DNA of 64,000 nt from Rugamonas rubra (GCF_900114705.1 NZ_FOTW01000021.1:1-64000); one strand, 5' to 3'; shown: positions 10,460-20,209, counted from the first letter of the stretch. The notes: a model not told the origin generated them from the sequence alone. Translations and numbers: made by a program.

Positions 10460-11653
10460 TCAGCGCGGCGCGCGGGCGCGCCGCTTGCGCAGCCAGATGA
10501 TGAGGCCGGTTACGCTGAGCATCGCCACCAGCAGGCCCAGGGTGGACATGATGATGCGCCCGGGCAGGCCGATGATGCGGCCCGAATGCAGCGGGAACTG
10601 GGCCTGCATGAAGATGTCGCCGGCGCTGCCGCTGCCGGGCACGCTGTCGCCGGCCGGGCTGCCGTCCTTGCCGTCGAAGTAGAGCCAGGGGTTGCCCAGG
10701 CCGCTGTCGCCGTGGTCGTTGCCGGGCGCGAAGAAGCCCACCCCGTAGACGCCGTAGGCCGACGAGTAGAAGAGTCCGCCGGCCGGCTCGGTCCAGCCGC
10801 GCTTGCGCGCCTCGGCCTTGGCCAGGGCCATGATCTGCTCGCGCTTGAGCACGGCCTCGATGGGTTTCTCCGGCGGCTGCGGTTGGCGGCTGTCGAAGGC
10901 GCTGGCGCTCAGGGTGGAGACGGCCGACACCAGCGGCCGCACCACCTGGCCGTTCAGGTTCATCGACACCGAGGTGATCGCCACCATCAGCAGCAGCGCC
11001 CAGATCCACACGGCGCCGGAGCGGTGCAGGTCGAAGTTGAGCTTGTGGCCGCCCTGGCCCCAGCGGAAGGCGAAGGACTTGCGCCAGCTGCGCCAATTGG
11101 GGAAGGACAGCCAGAGGGCGATGAAGCAGTCGAGCACCCAGACGATGGCGATCAGGCCCATCAGCCAAACGCCGAACTCGATGCCCCAGCCGGGCGGGAT
11201 GTGCATGGTGTAGTGCAATTTGTAGAGGAAGGGCAGCAGGTTCTCGCGGCTCAGCGAGACCTGGCCCCATTCGCGCCGGCCCTGCACCTGGCCGGTGACG
11301 GGATCGACGGCGACCTGGTTGTAGCCCAGCTCGTAGGGTTTGCCGCTGGCCGGGTCGACGCGGCCCTCGACCGACAGCAGCGAGGTGTGGCCCGGTTCGA
11401 CCTCGGTGAGCAGGTAGCCGACGCGCAGGCGCGGCTCGGCCGCCTCCAGCCGGCTGGCCAGCTCGGCGCCGGGGATCTGCGCCAGGCCGGCGTTGCCGCT
11501 GTTAGCGCTGAACAACTGCGGGTTGAGCAGGGCGTCGAGCTCGTGGTCCCAGGAGATCAGCGCGCCGGTGGCGCCGGCGATGAACAGGAACAGCGCCGCC
11601 GCCAGGCCGAACCAGCGGTGCACGACGACCAGGGCGGGACGCAGGGATCTCAT
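10460..11653 (-). CDS. PepSY-associated membrane protein, iron-uptake operon
   Basis: A 397-residue inner-membrane protein of the PepSY-associated TM family (PiuB/FoxB-like). It has HRWFGLAAALFLFIAGATGAL near the N terminus, a DPVTGQVQGRREW PepSY-type repeat, LHYTMHIPPGWGIEFGVWLMGL with conserved histidines, LHRSGAVWIWALLLMVAITSVSM and a last helix ending IIWLRKRR. Relatives help remove or reduce iron from siderophores at the inner membrane. The start is ATG 11653, with AAGGTGA 6 bases before it; a GTG at 11662 is an alternative. It follows the TonB receptor stop by about 10 bases, so it is the second gene of a Fur-controlled operon. Confidence 0.88.
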   Translation of the reverse strand: MRSLRPALVVVHRWFGLAAALFLFIAGATGALISWDHELDALLNPQLFSANSGNAGLAQIPGAELASRLEAAEPRLRVGYLLTEVEPGHTSLLSVEGRVDPASGKPYELGYNQVAVDPVTGQVQGRREWGQVSLSRENLLPFLYKLHYTMHIPPGWGIEFGVWLMGLIAIVWVLDCFIALWLSFPNWRSWRKSFAFRWGQGGHKLNFDLHRSGAVWIWALLLMVAITSVSMNLNGQVVRPLVSAVSTLSASAFDSRQPQPPEKPIEAVLKREQIMALAKAEARKRGWTEPAGGLFYSSAYGVYGVGFFAPGNDHGDSGLGNPWLYFDGKDGSPAGDSVPGSGSAGDIFMQAQFPLHSGRIIGLPGRIIMSTLGLLVAMLSVTGLIIWLRKRRARAPR

Positions 11654-11663
11654 CGCCGTCACC

Positions 11664-13847
11664 TTAGTAGGTCCACTTCACGCTGGCGCTGGCGCTGCGC
11701 GGCGCGGCGTAGTAGGCCTGGTTCCAGTACAGGCTGCTCAGGTACTTCTTGTCGGTGACGTTGTCGAGGTTGAGCGCGACGCTGACGTTGTTGCCGATCT
11801 CGTAGTTTGCCATCAGGCCGAGCACGGCGTAGGCCGGCTGGCGGGCGACGAAGCCGTCCTCCGGCGCGCGCTTGGCCTCGCTTTGCCAGTTCAGGCTGGC
11901 GCCAATTTTCAGCGCCGGCAGCGAGGCCAGGCGGTAGCTGGTGCTGCTGCGCAGCAAGGTGCGCGGCACGTAGACGCGGGTGGCCTGGCCGGCGCCGTCC
12001 TTGATCGACAAGCGGGTCATGCCGGCGCTGGCGGTCCAGCCCCTGGCCAGTTGACCGGACAGTTCCAGCTCGACCCCGGTGGACTCGGCGTTGATGCCGC
12101 GGTAGTAGTTGCGGCCGTTGATCGTGCCGGCCTGCTCGGCGGTGTTGTTTTGCTTGACGCGGAACACGGCGGCCGTGGCCGACAGTTTGTGCTCGAGCAG
12201 GTCGGCCTTCAGGCCCAGCTCGGCGTTGCTTCCCATCACCGGGTCGAGCGGCTGGCCCCGGCTGTCGACTTCGCTCTGCGGATTGAAGATCTTGGTGTAG
12301 CTGGCATAGCCGCTCAGGTTCGGCGCTAGGTCGTAGACGGCGCCCAGGTAGGGCGTGGTCTTGCTGGCCTTCTTGTAGGCGCTGACACCGTAGGCGGTGC
12401 CGCTGGAGTCGGCCTTGGTGGAGTTGAAGCCGGCCAGCAGCTTGAGCTGGTCGGCCAGGTTCAGGCGCACGGCCGCGTAGACGGTCTTGCGCTTGTCCTC
12501 GTACCGGCTGCCGTCGCTGCCGTCGTCGAACAGCGGCTCCGGATAGGCGCCGGTGAAGTCGTCGGCCGTGCTCAGCGGGGTATTGCGGCCGCGACCGTAG
12601 AGCGAGAGGTCGTTCAGGCGCGAGCGCGACCAGCTGGCGCCGACGGACACCTCGTGCTGGCGGCCGCCCAACGCGAGCTTGCCGCTGGCGTTGACGTCGA
12701 GCACGGTCTGGCGGTTGTCGGCGCGGTAGATCGAGGGGTAGGAGAACAGGCCGGTGCCGCTGGCCTTGTCGGGCACGCCGTAGACGTAGAACATCTTGCC
12801 GCGCGAGGCCAGGTTGCTGTGGCTGAGCGTGGACTTGAGCAGCCAGTCGCCACCCAGGCCCTGGTTCAGCTCGACGAAGCTGGTGTTGTTGCGGGTGTCC
12901 CAGCGCGACCAGTCGGCCGAGGTGTTGGTGCCGACGGCGTAGTCGGTGCGGCTGCCGTCGGTGTAATACAGCGGCAGGGCGCCCCACATGCCGCCCTTGG
13001 TCTTGTTGTCCTGGCTGATGTGGCCGATGTTGAGCACGGTCTCGGCGGCCAGCTTGGCCTCGACGATGGCGTAGCCGACCGTCTTCTCGCTGTGGTAGCG
13101 GTCGAGGTGGGAGTCGGCCTGCTGTTGCACCAGCACGGCGCGGCCCTTGACGCTGCCGCTGGCGTTGAGCGGCGCCGAGATGTCGGCCTCGGCGCGGCGC
13201 TTGCCCCGGCTGCCGGCGCTCAGCTCGGCGCTGGCCTGCAGCTGCGCCGTGGGCCGCTTGCGCAGGTAGTTGACGGTGGCCGAGGGGTTGCCGGTCGAGG
13301 CGCTCAGGCCGTTGGCGCCGCGCACCACGTCGATGCGCTCGTAGACGGCGGTGTCGAGGTCGCCCATGACGTTGCCGAAGACGAAGGGGATGCCGACGCC
13401 GTCGTATTGGAAGTTGACGATGTCGAAGCCGCGCGCGGTGTAGTAGGTGCGGTCGGTCTCGACCTTTTCGACCGTCACGCCGGTGGTGGCGGCGAGCACG
13501 TCGTTGACGCTGTTGAGCTTGAAGTCGTCCATCCGCGCGCGGCTGATCTGCGAGATCGACTGCGGCGTCTCGCGCAGGGAGATGTCGAGCTTGCTGGCCG
13601 AGGCGCCGCTGGCGGCGTAGCGGGCGCCGTCGCCGTTGCTGCCGCTGACGGTGACCATCGGCATGGCCGCCTCCGGCGCGGCGTCCGCTTCGGCGGCGGC
13701 GGCGTGGCCGCCGGCCTGGGCCAGCGCCAGCGAGACGGCCAGGCTGAGCGGTTGCAGGCGCAGCGAGCGGCGGCGGGAGACGGCGGACGGGGCGGCGGAC
13801 GGGGCGGCGGATGGGGCGGAAGCGGACGAGCGGATACGGCGCGGCAT
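11664..13847 (-). CDS. TonB-dependent siderophore receptor (FhuE/FecA-like)
   Basis: A 727-residue outer-membrane receptor. The start at 13847 has AGGAG 7 bases upstream. The signal peptide ends near AQAGGHAAAAE, preceded by a short SAPSAAPSAAPS repeat encoded by tandem GGGGCGGCGGAC units. The plug has LRETPQSISQISRARMDDF, GVTVEKVETDRTYYTARGFD and ERIDVVRGANGLSASTGNPS, all typical of ferric-hydroxamate/coprogen receptors. The C terminus is SASASVKWTY. A strong promoter overlapped by a Fur box lies upstream, and a PepSY gene follows. The exact siderophore is unknown, and no siderophore synthesis genes are in the window. Confidence 0.94.
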   Translation of the reverse strand: MPRRIRSSASAPSAAPSAAPSAVSRRRSLRLQPLSLAVSLALAQAGGHAAAAEADAAPEAAMPMVTVSGSNGDGARYAASGASASKLDISLRETPQSISQISRARMDDFKLNSVNDVLAATTGVTVEKVETDRTYYTARGFDIVNFQYDGVGIPFVFGNVMGDLDTAVYERIDVVRGANGLSASTGNPSATVNYLRKRPTAQLQASAELSAGSRGKRRAEADISAPLNASGSVKGRAVLVQQQADSHLDRYHSEKTVGYAIVEAKLAAETVLNIGHISQDNKTKGGMWGALPLYYTDGSRTDYAVGTNTSADWSRWDTRNNTSFVELNQGLGGDWLLKSTLSHSNLASRGKMFYVYGVPDKASGTGLFSYPSIYRADNRQTVLDVNASGKLALGGRQHEVSVGASWSRSRLNDLSLYGRGRNTPLSTADDFTGAYPEPLFDDGSDGSRYEDKRKTVYAAVRLNLADQLKLLAGFNSTKADSSGTAYGVSAYKKASKTTPYLGAVYDLAPNLSGYASYTKIFNPQSEVDSRGQPLDPVMGSNAELGLKADLLEHKLSATAAVFRVKQNNTAEQAGTINGRNYYRGINAESTGVELELSGQLARGWTASAGMTRLSIKDGAGQATRVYVPRTLLRSSTSYRLASLPALKIGASLNWQSEAKRAPEDGFVARQPAYAVLGLMANYEIGNNVSVALNLDNVTDKKYLSSLYWNQAYYAAPRSASASVKWTY

Positions 13848-13946
13848 GCAAAACTCCTGGCGTGGGGTGGCGTCTAAGGATGAGGCGTCACTGGCTGGGA
13901 GATTGCGACCTGGCTGGCAAACGGATACGGGAGGCATTCATATGGG

Positions 13947-13965
13947 AATGCGAATTATTCTCATT
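13947..13965. promoter_or_regulatory. Fur box
   Basis: The 19-mer AATGCGAATTATTCTCATT is a 9-1-9 inverted repeat with 8 of 9 matching pairs and fits the Fur consensus (7-1-7 core TGAGAAT-A-ATTCGCA on the minus strand). It overlaps the -10 of the receptor promoter, so iron-loaded Fur should block transcription. Confidence 0.85.
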
Positions 13966-13991
13966 ATAGCTAGTCGCCGTGCATGTTGCAA
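13963..13991 (-). promoter_or_regulatory. sigma-70 promoter of the siderophore receptor operon
   Basis: On the minus strand TTGCAA (13991-13986), a 17-base spacer and a perfect TATAAT (13968-13963) form a near-consensus promoter. It overlaps the Fur box and points to the receptor ATG about 115 bases away. Confidence 0.75.
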
Positions 13992-14157
13992 TGCACATCC
14001 GGCGCCGGTGCGGCGCGCGTTCGCTCGAGGTTGCACGGATTCGGCCCGGTCTGGCGCTTTGGCTGTGCGGAAAGACGCGGAGCGGTCATAATTTGCCCTT
14101 TGGCTCTTGTCGGCGCGCGCGCCGCCGCCGCGAACCGCCCCCAACACAGCCGAACCC

Positions 14158-15516
14158 ATGACATTAAAAATATCCCGCATCCTCCACGCCGGCTACGTTT
14201 TCGAATGCGAGCAGACGCTGATCGCCTTCGACACGATTTTCGAGAATCCCTTCAGCCGCAACTGCCACGCCTTCCCCGACGTGCGCTTCGACCACGCGCA
14301 GATCCGCGAGCTGAAACTGGCGGCCGTGTTCATCTCGCACTTCCACGACGACCATTGCTCGCTGGAGAGCCTGGATTTGCTGTACCGCGGGACGCCGATC
14401 TATCTCTACTGCCTGTTCGACGAGTTGTTCGCGATGCTGCGCGAGCTGGGCTTCGTCAACGTCCAGCCGCTGCGGGTCAACCAGCCGGTGCGGGTCGGGC
14501 CGTTCGAGGTGATTCCGCGCGAGGCGCTCGACGCGGACGTCGATTCGATGTTCCAGGTCAGGGCGGCCGGCTTGAACGTGCTCAACGTCGTCGATTCCTG
14601 GATTTCGCCCGACGCCTTGACCGAGCTGGCCAAGTTCGCGCCGTGGGACATGGTGCTGTGGCCGTTCCAAACCATGCGCGAGATCGCCGTGCTGTCGCCG
14701 TCGCGGGCCGAGCCGGCGGCGCCGACCCTGCCGGAGGACTGGCTGGAGGAGTTGGCGGTACTCGATCCGCGCTATGTGGTGCCGAGTTCCTGCCAATTCG
14801 TGCAGGAGCCCTGGTCCTGGTACAACCAAGCCTTCTTCCCGATCACCTACCGCCAGTTCCAGCGCGAGGTCGAGGCGGCGCTGCCGAAGGCGCGGGTGGT
14901 CAGGCTGAACCCGTCGGTGTCGATGTTGCTGGACCGCGACAGCATCCGGCCGGCCGCGCCGCTGGGCTGGGTGTTGCCGGTCGGCGAGCAGGACGTCGAC
15001 TACCAGTACCGGGCGGACCTGGCGGCGCCGAGCACGGCGTCCATCGCCTGCCGCTTTCCGGCCTTGACGGCGGCACAAACCGAGCTGGTGCTGGCGTATT
15101 GCCAGGCCGGCCTGCTGGACAAGTACCGCGAGATGGAATTGCCGGAAGACAGCTATTTCGAATCGCCCCGCCTGTGGCGCCTGTCGGTCTACGACCACGC
15201 GGGCGCGGGCCGGCATTTCCACTACCGCTTGGAGGGCGACGCCATCGAACGCCTGGAACAGGCCGCCGAGCCGCTGGCCTGGACCACCGAGATCCCGTTG
15301 GCGAAACTGTATGCCGGGCTGGCGTTGGGCGAGTCGCTCACCTCGATGTACATGCGCATCAACGACGTGGTGTTCGGCGCCGAGATCGAGGCGCAACTCG
15401 CGGCGGCCGACGTGCTCGACGATCCCTTGATCCGTTGCCTGTTCAACGACGGCTTCGCCGCCTACCAGGCGGCGCAGCTGCGCCGCTTGAAGCAGCGCGG
15501 GCGGCCCGCCGGCTAG
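14158..15516 (+). CDS. MBL-fold metallo-hydrolase-like protein
   Basis: A 452-residue protein starting MTLKISRILHAGYVFECEQ. The N-terminal half is a metallo-beta-lactamase fold with the metal motif SHFHDDHCSLE (HxHxDH type) near residue 60, followed by VNQPVRVGPFEVIP. The C-terminal 200 residues (after about 250) have no domain I recognise. The catalytic role is unknown; hydrolysis of an ester or phosphodiester is the family default. The frame is open upstream to 14107, but family-like sequence begins at 14158. It converges on the next gene with a 4-base overlap of stop codons. Confidence 0.8.
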   Translation: MTLKISRILHAGYVFECEQTLIAFDTIFENPFSRNCHAFPDVRFDHAQIRELKLAAVFISHFHDDHCSLESLDLLYRGTPIYLYCLFDELFAMLRELGFVNVQPLRVNQPVRVGPFEVIPREALDADVDSMFQVRAAGLNVLNVVDSWISPDALTELAKFAPWDMVLWPFQTMREIAVLSPSRAEPAAPTLPEDWLEELAVLDPRYVVPSSCQFVQEPWSWYNQAFFPITYRQFQREVEAALPKARVVRLNPSVSMLLDRDSIRPAAPLGWVLPVGEQDVDYQYRADLAAPSTASIACRFPALTAAQTELVLAYCQAGLLDKYREMELPEDSYFESPRLWRLSVYDHAGAGRHFHYRLEGDAIERLEQAAEPLAWTTEIPLAKLYAGLALGESLTSMYMRINDVVFGAEIEAQLAAADVLDDPLIRCLFNDGFAAYQAAQLRRLKQRGRPAG

Positions 15517-15965
15517 CCGGGTCCGGCGCTGAACACTTTGCGCTGGAGTATGGGCAAGTCCTTTTTCAGGAAGATGGGCACGTATGGGTCGCTGACGAAT
15601 TGTCTGGCGGCGTAGAACGCCTCGGTGCCCGCCACCGCCTGCAACAGCAGGCGCTTGCTGCCGTGGCCGAGGGCGTATTGCTCGATCGCGGCAAGGAACC
15701 AGCTGCCGATGCCGCGCCGTCTGAATCGGCTGGCGATGATCATATCGGCGACATAACAAAACTCCGGCGGCGCCAGCTCCAGCATGGCGATGCCGGCCTG
15801 TTGTTTTCCAAGCAGCACGCTGACCCATTGCACCCGGCCCATGGGATGTTGTGGCCCCGTGGGGCCAGCCGGGACGGTCCAGCCGGCATCCTTGCGCCAG
15901 GCCTGCAAGGCCTTGTTGCTGGGTGGATTGGACAAGGCTTCGAACCGTAGATTTGGATGCAACAT
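15513..15965 (-). CDS. GNAT-family N-acetyltransferase
   Basis: A 150-residue single-domain acetyltransferase. The acetyl-CoA binding segment is seen as CYVADMIIASRFRRRGIG followed by SWFLAAIEQYALGHG (R/Q-x-x-G-x-G/A type loop). The C-terminal half has RLLLQAVAGTEAFYAARQF. The substrate cannot be told. The stop overlaps that of the convergent MBL gene. Confidence 0.8.
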   Translation of the reverse strand: MLHPNLRFEALSNPPSNKALQAWRKDAGWTVPAGPTGPQHPMGRVQWVSVLLGKQQAGIAMLELAPPEFCYVADMIIASRFRRRGIGSWFLAAIEQYALGHGSKRLLLQAVAGTEAFYAARQFVSDPYVPIFLKKDLPILQRKVFSAGPG

Positions 15966-16300
15966 GCCTGGTGTTTTCGCTAAGGAATAGTAATGCCCGG
16001 GCGTGGCCGGGGAGCGACGCCTCGATCAGCCTAGACGGCGGCGGCGCGCACAACAAGCGTCGATTTGTATCAATTGTTTCTGGCACCAACGGCCGATTTA
16101 TCAATTCGGTAAGAACAATGTCCTGGTGGCAGCACTTTTCCGGCTGCATTCCGCCGCGCGGCGGCGGCAATGATGGCGCTGCCGCAGGGCCGGCCATCCT
16201 GTGGCGATTCCGCATGTGTCAGAATGCCGGGATCGACCGGGGAATTGTGGTGCCGCGCGGACGGCAGGCGGCCCCGCCTGGTGTGACTTTGAGGAAATAG
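15966..16300. other. intergenic region with imperfect AT-rich direct repeats
   Basis: This 335-base gap holds promoters for the flanking genes. Two related AT-rich segments, CGATTTGTATCAATT at 16061-16075 and CGATTTATCAATT at 16094-16106, lie about three helical turns apart and could be operator half-sites. No gene with a ribosome site was found. Confidence 0.4.
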
Positions 16301-17062
16301 ATGCAAAAATTGATTTCGGAATTGACCCGGCTATACCTGCCGGCGGGCGCGCTGTCGCCGCAATTGCTGGCGCAAAACGTGCAGGGGCTGAGCAGCCAGG
16401 CCGTCAGCCTGAGCGGCGACAACGGCCTGGCGCGCGCCATCGTCATCCCCTTCGATAGAATGGCCGAGCGGGAGGACGGCGAGCATTGGCGCCGCTTGTG
16501 CGAAGTGGCGCAAGCCTTGCAGGCCCAGCTTGGCCTGCCGGCGCCGGCGGTGAGCATTTCCGGCGCCAACGGCTACGCGCTGTGGCTGTCGCTGGAGACG
16601 CCGGCGCCCGTGGCTCAGATACAACAGTTCCTCGAGCTGTTGCACAACGCCTACTTCCCGGACATGCCGCTGCGGCCCGACGCGGCCGCCGCGCCGGTCG
16701 AGTTGCCGCCCTGTCTGCACCAGGCCAGCGGCAGGTGGGCGGCGTTCATCCATCCGGGCCTGGGCGCCTCCTTCGCCGACGAGTCGGGGCTGGAGATGGC
16801 GCCGCCGTTCGCCGCGCAGAGCGCCTTCCTGGAGGGCTTGCACAGCATCGCCACGGCGCAGTTCCTGCACGCCATGGAGGCGCTGCGGCGGGCGCAAGGT
16901 GCGGCGCCCGGCGTCGAGACGAGGCCTGCGGCGGTGGCGGTGGCGCAACGCGCCGTGGCGCCGGACGGCTTGTTGTTGAAGGACGCCACGCTGGAGGATA
17001 TCGTGCGGTTCCTGCACGCGAAAAACATCGAGCCGACCTTCAGGCATCTGCTGCCGGGTTGA
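16301..17062 (+). CDS. uncharacterised protein
   Basis: A 253-residue soluble protein with GAGGAAATAG immediately before the ATG. I do not recognise a named family. It has an N-terminal LARAIVIPFDRM strand, then VSISGANGYALWLSLETP, then SGRWAAFIHPGLGASFADES, and a C-terminal helical tail. This order loosely recalls the core of archaeo-eukaryotic-primase-like folds (acidic strand, then SGxGxHxW), but the metal-binding residues are not convincing. The gene is alone on its strand and converges with the diguanylate cyclase gene. Confidence 0.6.
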   Translation: MQKLISELTRLYLPAGALSPQLLAQNVQGLSSQAVSLSGDNGLARAIVIPFDRMAEREDGEHWRRLCEVAQALQAQLGLPAPAVSISGANGYALWLSLETPAPVAQIQQFLELLHNAYFPDMPLRPDAAAAPVELPPCLHQASGRWAAFIHPGLGASFADESGLEMAPPFAAQSAFLEGLHSIATAQFLHAMEALRRAQGAAPGVETRPAAVAVAQRAVAPDGLLLKDATLEDIVRFLHAKNIEPTFRHLLPG

Positions 17063-17114
17063 CAGCGGCCCGGCGCTGTACGGTTCCGGCGGCCAGGCGG
17101 CGCCAGCGCGGCGC

Positions 17115-20081
17115 CTAGCCGCGGACCCGATTGCGGCCCTCGTGCTTGGCGCGGTAGAGCGCCGTGTCGGCGTCGCGCAACAGGGACGGCATCGCCGCCT
17201 CGTTCGACGGGATGCACACCGCCACGCCCAGGCTGAGCGTGACCACCGGCGCCACCGGCGAATCGGGATGGGCGATCGCCAGCGCCTCGCAGGCGGCGCG
17301 CAGGGACTCGGCGACCAGCAGGGCGGCGGCCTGGTCGACGCCGGGAATCAGCATGACGAACTCCTCGCCGCCGTAGCGGGCGGCGAGGTCGGCGGCGCGG
17401 CGGGCATGGCTGATCAGCACGCCGGCGACGGCGGCCAGGCAGCGGTCGCCCTCGGGATGGCCGAGCGCGTCGTTGTAGCGCTTGAAATAGTCGATGTCGG
17501 CGATGATCAGGGCCAGCGGCGTGCCGGCGCGGCAGGCGCGGCTCCATTCCTCGCGCAGCACCTGGTCGAAGCGGCGGCGGTTGGCCAGGCCGGTCAGGCC
17601 GTCGAGGAAGGACAGGCGCGACAGGTGCTCGTTGGCCTGCCGCAGCGCCTCGGTTTTTTGCGCCACCAGCCGCTCCATGTGCACCTGGCGCAGGCGCAGC
17701 CGGTGCAGCCGCAGGCGGAACAGGCCGAGCAGCACGGCCAGCGTGGCGCCGGTCAGCAGCACGGCGAACCAGGTGGTCTGGTAGAAGAAGGGCTGGATGA
17801 CGATGGCCAGCGCCGGCCCCGGCTCGCTCCACCGCTTGCCGTCCAGCGAGGCGCGCAGGCGGAAACGATAGACGCCGTGCGACAGGGCGGGGAAGGACAC
17901 CTCGCGGTTCATGCCGGCGTCGATCCAGTCGCGCGTCAAGCCCTCCATCTGGTAGCGGAAGCGCACCCGCTCGGCGTCGAGCAGGGTCACCGCGCTGTAT
18001 TGGATGGCCAGCGTGGCCGCGCCGGGCGGCAGCGTCAGGCCGGCCGTCGCCGGCCGGCCGCTGCCGCCGCCGTTCACCAGCACCCGCTCCAGGCGCGTGC
18101 CGGGCGGCCGCTCGGCCGGCGGTAGGCGGCGCGGGTCGACGATCACCAGCCCCTTGGTGGACGGCAGCAGCAGGCGGCCGGCCTGGTCGAGCGCGCCGGC
18201 CGGCTGCAGGCCGCCGGCGAAGGTGGTGCTGCGCATGGCGTCGCCGGGACCGTAGCCGGTGCTGGCGACCTTGCCGGCGCGGCCGTCGGCGAAGGCGTTG
18301 AGTTCGCTGAGCGCGGCGCGGAAGAAGCCCCGGTTGCTGGTCACCCACAGCTGGCCGGCGCCGTCCTCGAGGATGCCCAGGCAGGTGCCGTCCCACAGGC
18401 CGTCGGCCGGGCGGATGCTGCTCAGGCGACCGTCGCGCAGGCGGTTCAGGCCGTCGCCGTTGCTGCCTATCCACAAGCTGCCGGCGCTGTCCAGGTGCAG
18501 CGACATGATCCAATTCGACAGCAGGCCGTCGGCCGTGCCCAGGGTCTTGAACACGCCGCCGCGGTAGCGTGCCAGGCCTTCGCCGGCGGTGCCGAACCAG
18601 AGCGTGCCGTCGCGCTCCTCGGCGATGGCGGCCACGCTGCCGGTGGGGGCGCCGGCCTCGCGCAGCGGCACGAAGCCGGCGCCGGTGAAGCGGGCCAGGC
18701 CGGACTGGGTGCCGGCCCAGATGGTCCCTTGGCGGTCCTGGAACAGCACGCGCACCTCGGCGCTGGGCAGGCCCTGCGCGCTGCCGTAGACGGCGACGCG
18801 GCCCTGCGCCAGCCGGGCGGCGCCGGCGGTGTAGCTGCCGACCCAGAGGGCGCCGTCGCGCGTTTCGAGCAGGCTGGAGATTTCGTCCGACGGCAGGCCC
18901 TGTTTTTTGCCCAAGGTGGTGACGGTGTTTCCCTCGATGCGGTTGAGGCCGCCGCCGGCCGTCGCCAGCCAGGTCACGCCGTCGCGGGCGTGCAGCACGG
19001 AACGGATATTGTCGTTGGACAGGCCCTCCGGCACGCCCAGCCAGTCGAACGGCCGCTCGTGCAGGCGCACCAGGCCGCTGACCCAGGTGCCGATCCAGAC
19101 TTCGCCGTGGGCGTCGGCCTGGAGCGACCAGACATGGTCGCCGGCCAGCCCGTTGGCGCTGGCGAGGGAGCTGAAGCGCTCGCCGACCATGCGGCTGACG
19201 CCGCCGCCCCAGGTGCCGATCCACAACTGGCCCCGGGCGTCGCGCGCCAGCGCGGTCAACTGGTCGGTGGGCAGGCCGTCGGCCACGGTGTAGGTTTTGA
19301 ACTGGCCCTGGCGCACGCGCACCAGCCCGCCGCCGGCGGTGGCGGCCCAGACGCCGCCGGCCGGGTCGGCCAGCACGGCGCGCACCTGCAGGTGGGGGAA
19401 GCCGTTGGCCGGGTTGAAGACGCGGAACTGCCCGGCGGAGTAGGACACCAGTCCGCCGCCCGAGGTGCCGATCCACAGCACGCCGTCGCGGTCGAAGGCG
19501 AGCGCGCGCAGGCGTTCGGTGGGCAGGCCGGCGGCCTTGCCGTAGAAGGTGGCGCGGCCGTTTTCCCAGCGCGCCAGGCCGTGGTTGGTGGCGGCCCAGA
19601 CCACCCCGGCGCGGTCCTGGGCGAAGGACCAGACGCGCTGGTCGGCCTTGGCCGGGGCGGCGAAGGCGCGCTCGAACTTGCCGTCGCGGTAGCGCGCCGC
19701 GCCCTTGTTGTGGCCGATCCACAGCGTGCCCTGGGCGTCCTGCATCAAGCCCATCACCGGCAGCGAGGCGATGTCGGCGAACTCGGCGGGGTCGAAGGTG
19801 GTGAAACGGACGCCGTCGAAGCGGGCCAGGCCGCCCAGGGTGCCGACCCAGAGGTAGCCGTCGCTGGTCTGTTGCAGCGCCGAGACGGCGTTCTGCGGCA
19901 AACCCTGCTCGGTTTGCCATCCGTCCAGCTTGTACTGGCTGAGCGCCTTCTCCGGTCCCGCCGCCGCCGCGAAGGCGCCGCAACATTGGCTAAATAACAG
20001 CAATGTCAGCAAGGTCCGCCAACACCTGGCGATGAACGGCAGGGCCGGTTTGACTTGTTGCCTGACGACGGGAAAACGCAA
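17115..20081 (-). CDS. beta-propeller sensor diguanylate cyclase (Reg_prop, Y_Y_Y, GGDEF)
   Basis: A 988-residue membrane sensor that makes c-di-GMP. After a signal or anchor (LLTLLLFSQCCGAFA), about 14 repeats of the DGxLWVGTxGGLxRxxxG kind form two seven-bladed periplasmic propellers. A Y_Y_Y domain at about 680-760 (VRFRYQMEGL, YRFRLRASLDGKRW) is followed by one membrane helix near 770, a coiled coil and a GGDEF domain. The active site is ARYGGEEF near residue 902, with an RxxD inhibitory site (RAAD) 5 residues before it, so product inhibition is likely. The ligand is unknown; propeller sensors of this type often respond to glycans in other bacteria. Confidence 0.95.
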   Translation of the reverse strand: MRFPVVRQQVKPALPFIARCWRTLLTLLLFSQCCGAFAAAAGPEKALSQYKLDGWQTEQGLPQNAVSALQQTSDGYLWVGTLGGLARFDGVRFTTFDPAEFADIASLPVMGLMQDAQGTLWIGHNKGAARYRDGKFERAFAAPAKADQRVWSFAQDRAGVVWAATNHGLARWENGRATFYGKAAGLPTERLRALAFDRDGVLWIGTSGGGLVSYSAGQFRVFNPANGFPHLQVRAVLADPAGGVWAATAGGGLVRVRQGQFKTYTVADGLPTDQLTALARDARGQLWIGTWGGGVSRMVGERFSSLASANGLAGDHVWSLQADAHGEVWIGTWVSGLVRLHERPFDWLGVPEGLSNDNIRSVLHARDGVTWLATAGGGLNRIEGNTVTTLGKKQGLPSDEISSLLETRDGALWVGSYTAGAARLAQGRVAVYGSAQGLPSAEVRVLFQDRQGTIWAGTQSGLARFTGAGFVPLREAGAPTGSVAAIAEERDGTLWFGTAGEGLARYRGGVFKTLGTADGLLSNWIMSLHLDSAGSLWIGSNGDGLNRLRDGRLSSIRPADGLWDGTCLGILEDGAGQLWVTSNRGFFRAALSELNAFADGRAGKVASTGYGPGDAMRSTTFAGGLQPAGALDQAGRLLLPSTKGLVIVDPRRLPPAERPPGTRLERVLVNGGGSGRPATAGLTLPPGAATLAIQYSAVTLLDAERVRFRYQMEGLTRDWIDAGMNREVSFPALSHGVYRFRLRASLDGKRWSEPGPALAIVIQPFFYQTTWFAVLLTGATLAVLLGLFRLRLHRLRLRQVHMERLVAQKTEALRQANEHLSRLSFLDGLTGLANRRRFDQVLREEWSRACRAGTPLALIIADIDYFKRYNDALGHPEGDRCLAAVAGVLISHARRAADLAARYGGEEFVMLIPGVDQAAALLVAESLRAACEALAIAHPDSPVAPVVTLSLGVAVCIPSNEAAMPSLLRDADTALYRAKHEGRNRVRG

Positions 20082-20209
20082 ACCATGCCCCAGAATTTTT
20101 TATGAATAACACATCATACCGGACGGCAAGAGCGTGCAAGGCAAAGTCGGACGAAAACGGCAAATATGTCGGCCGCGCGCGACGCCCGGCGGCCCCGGCA
20201 CGGGCGGCG

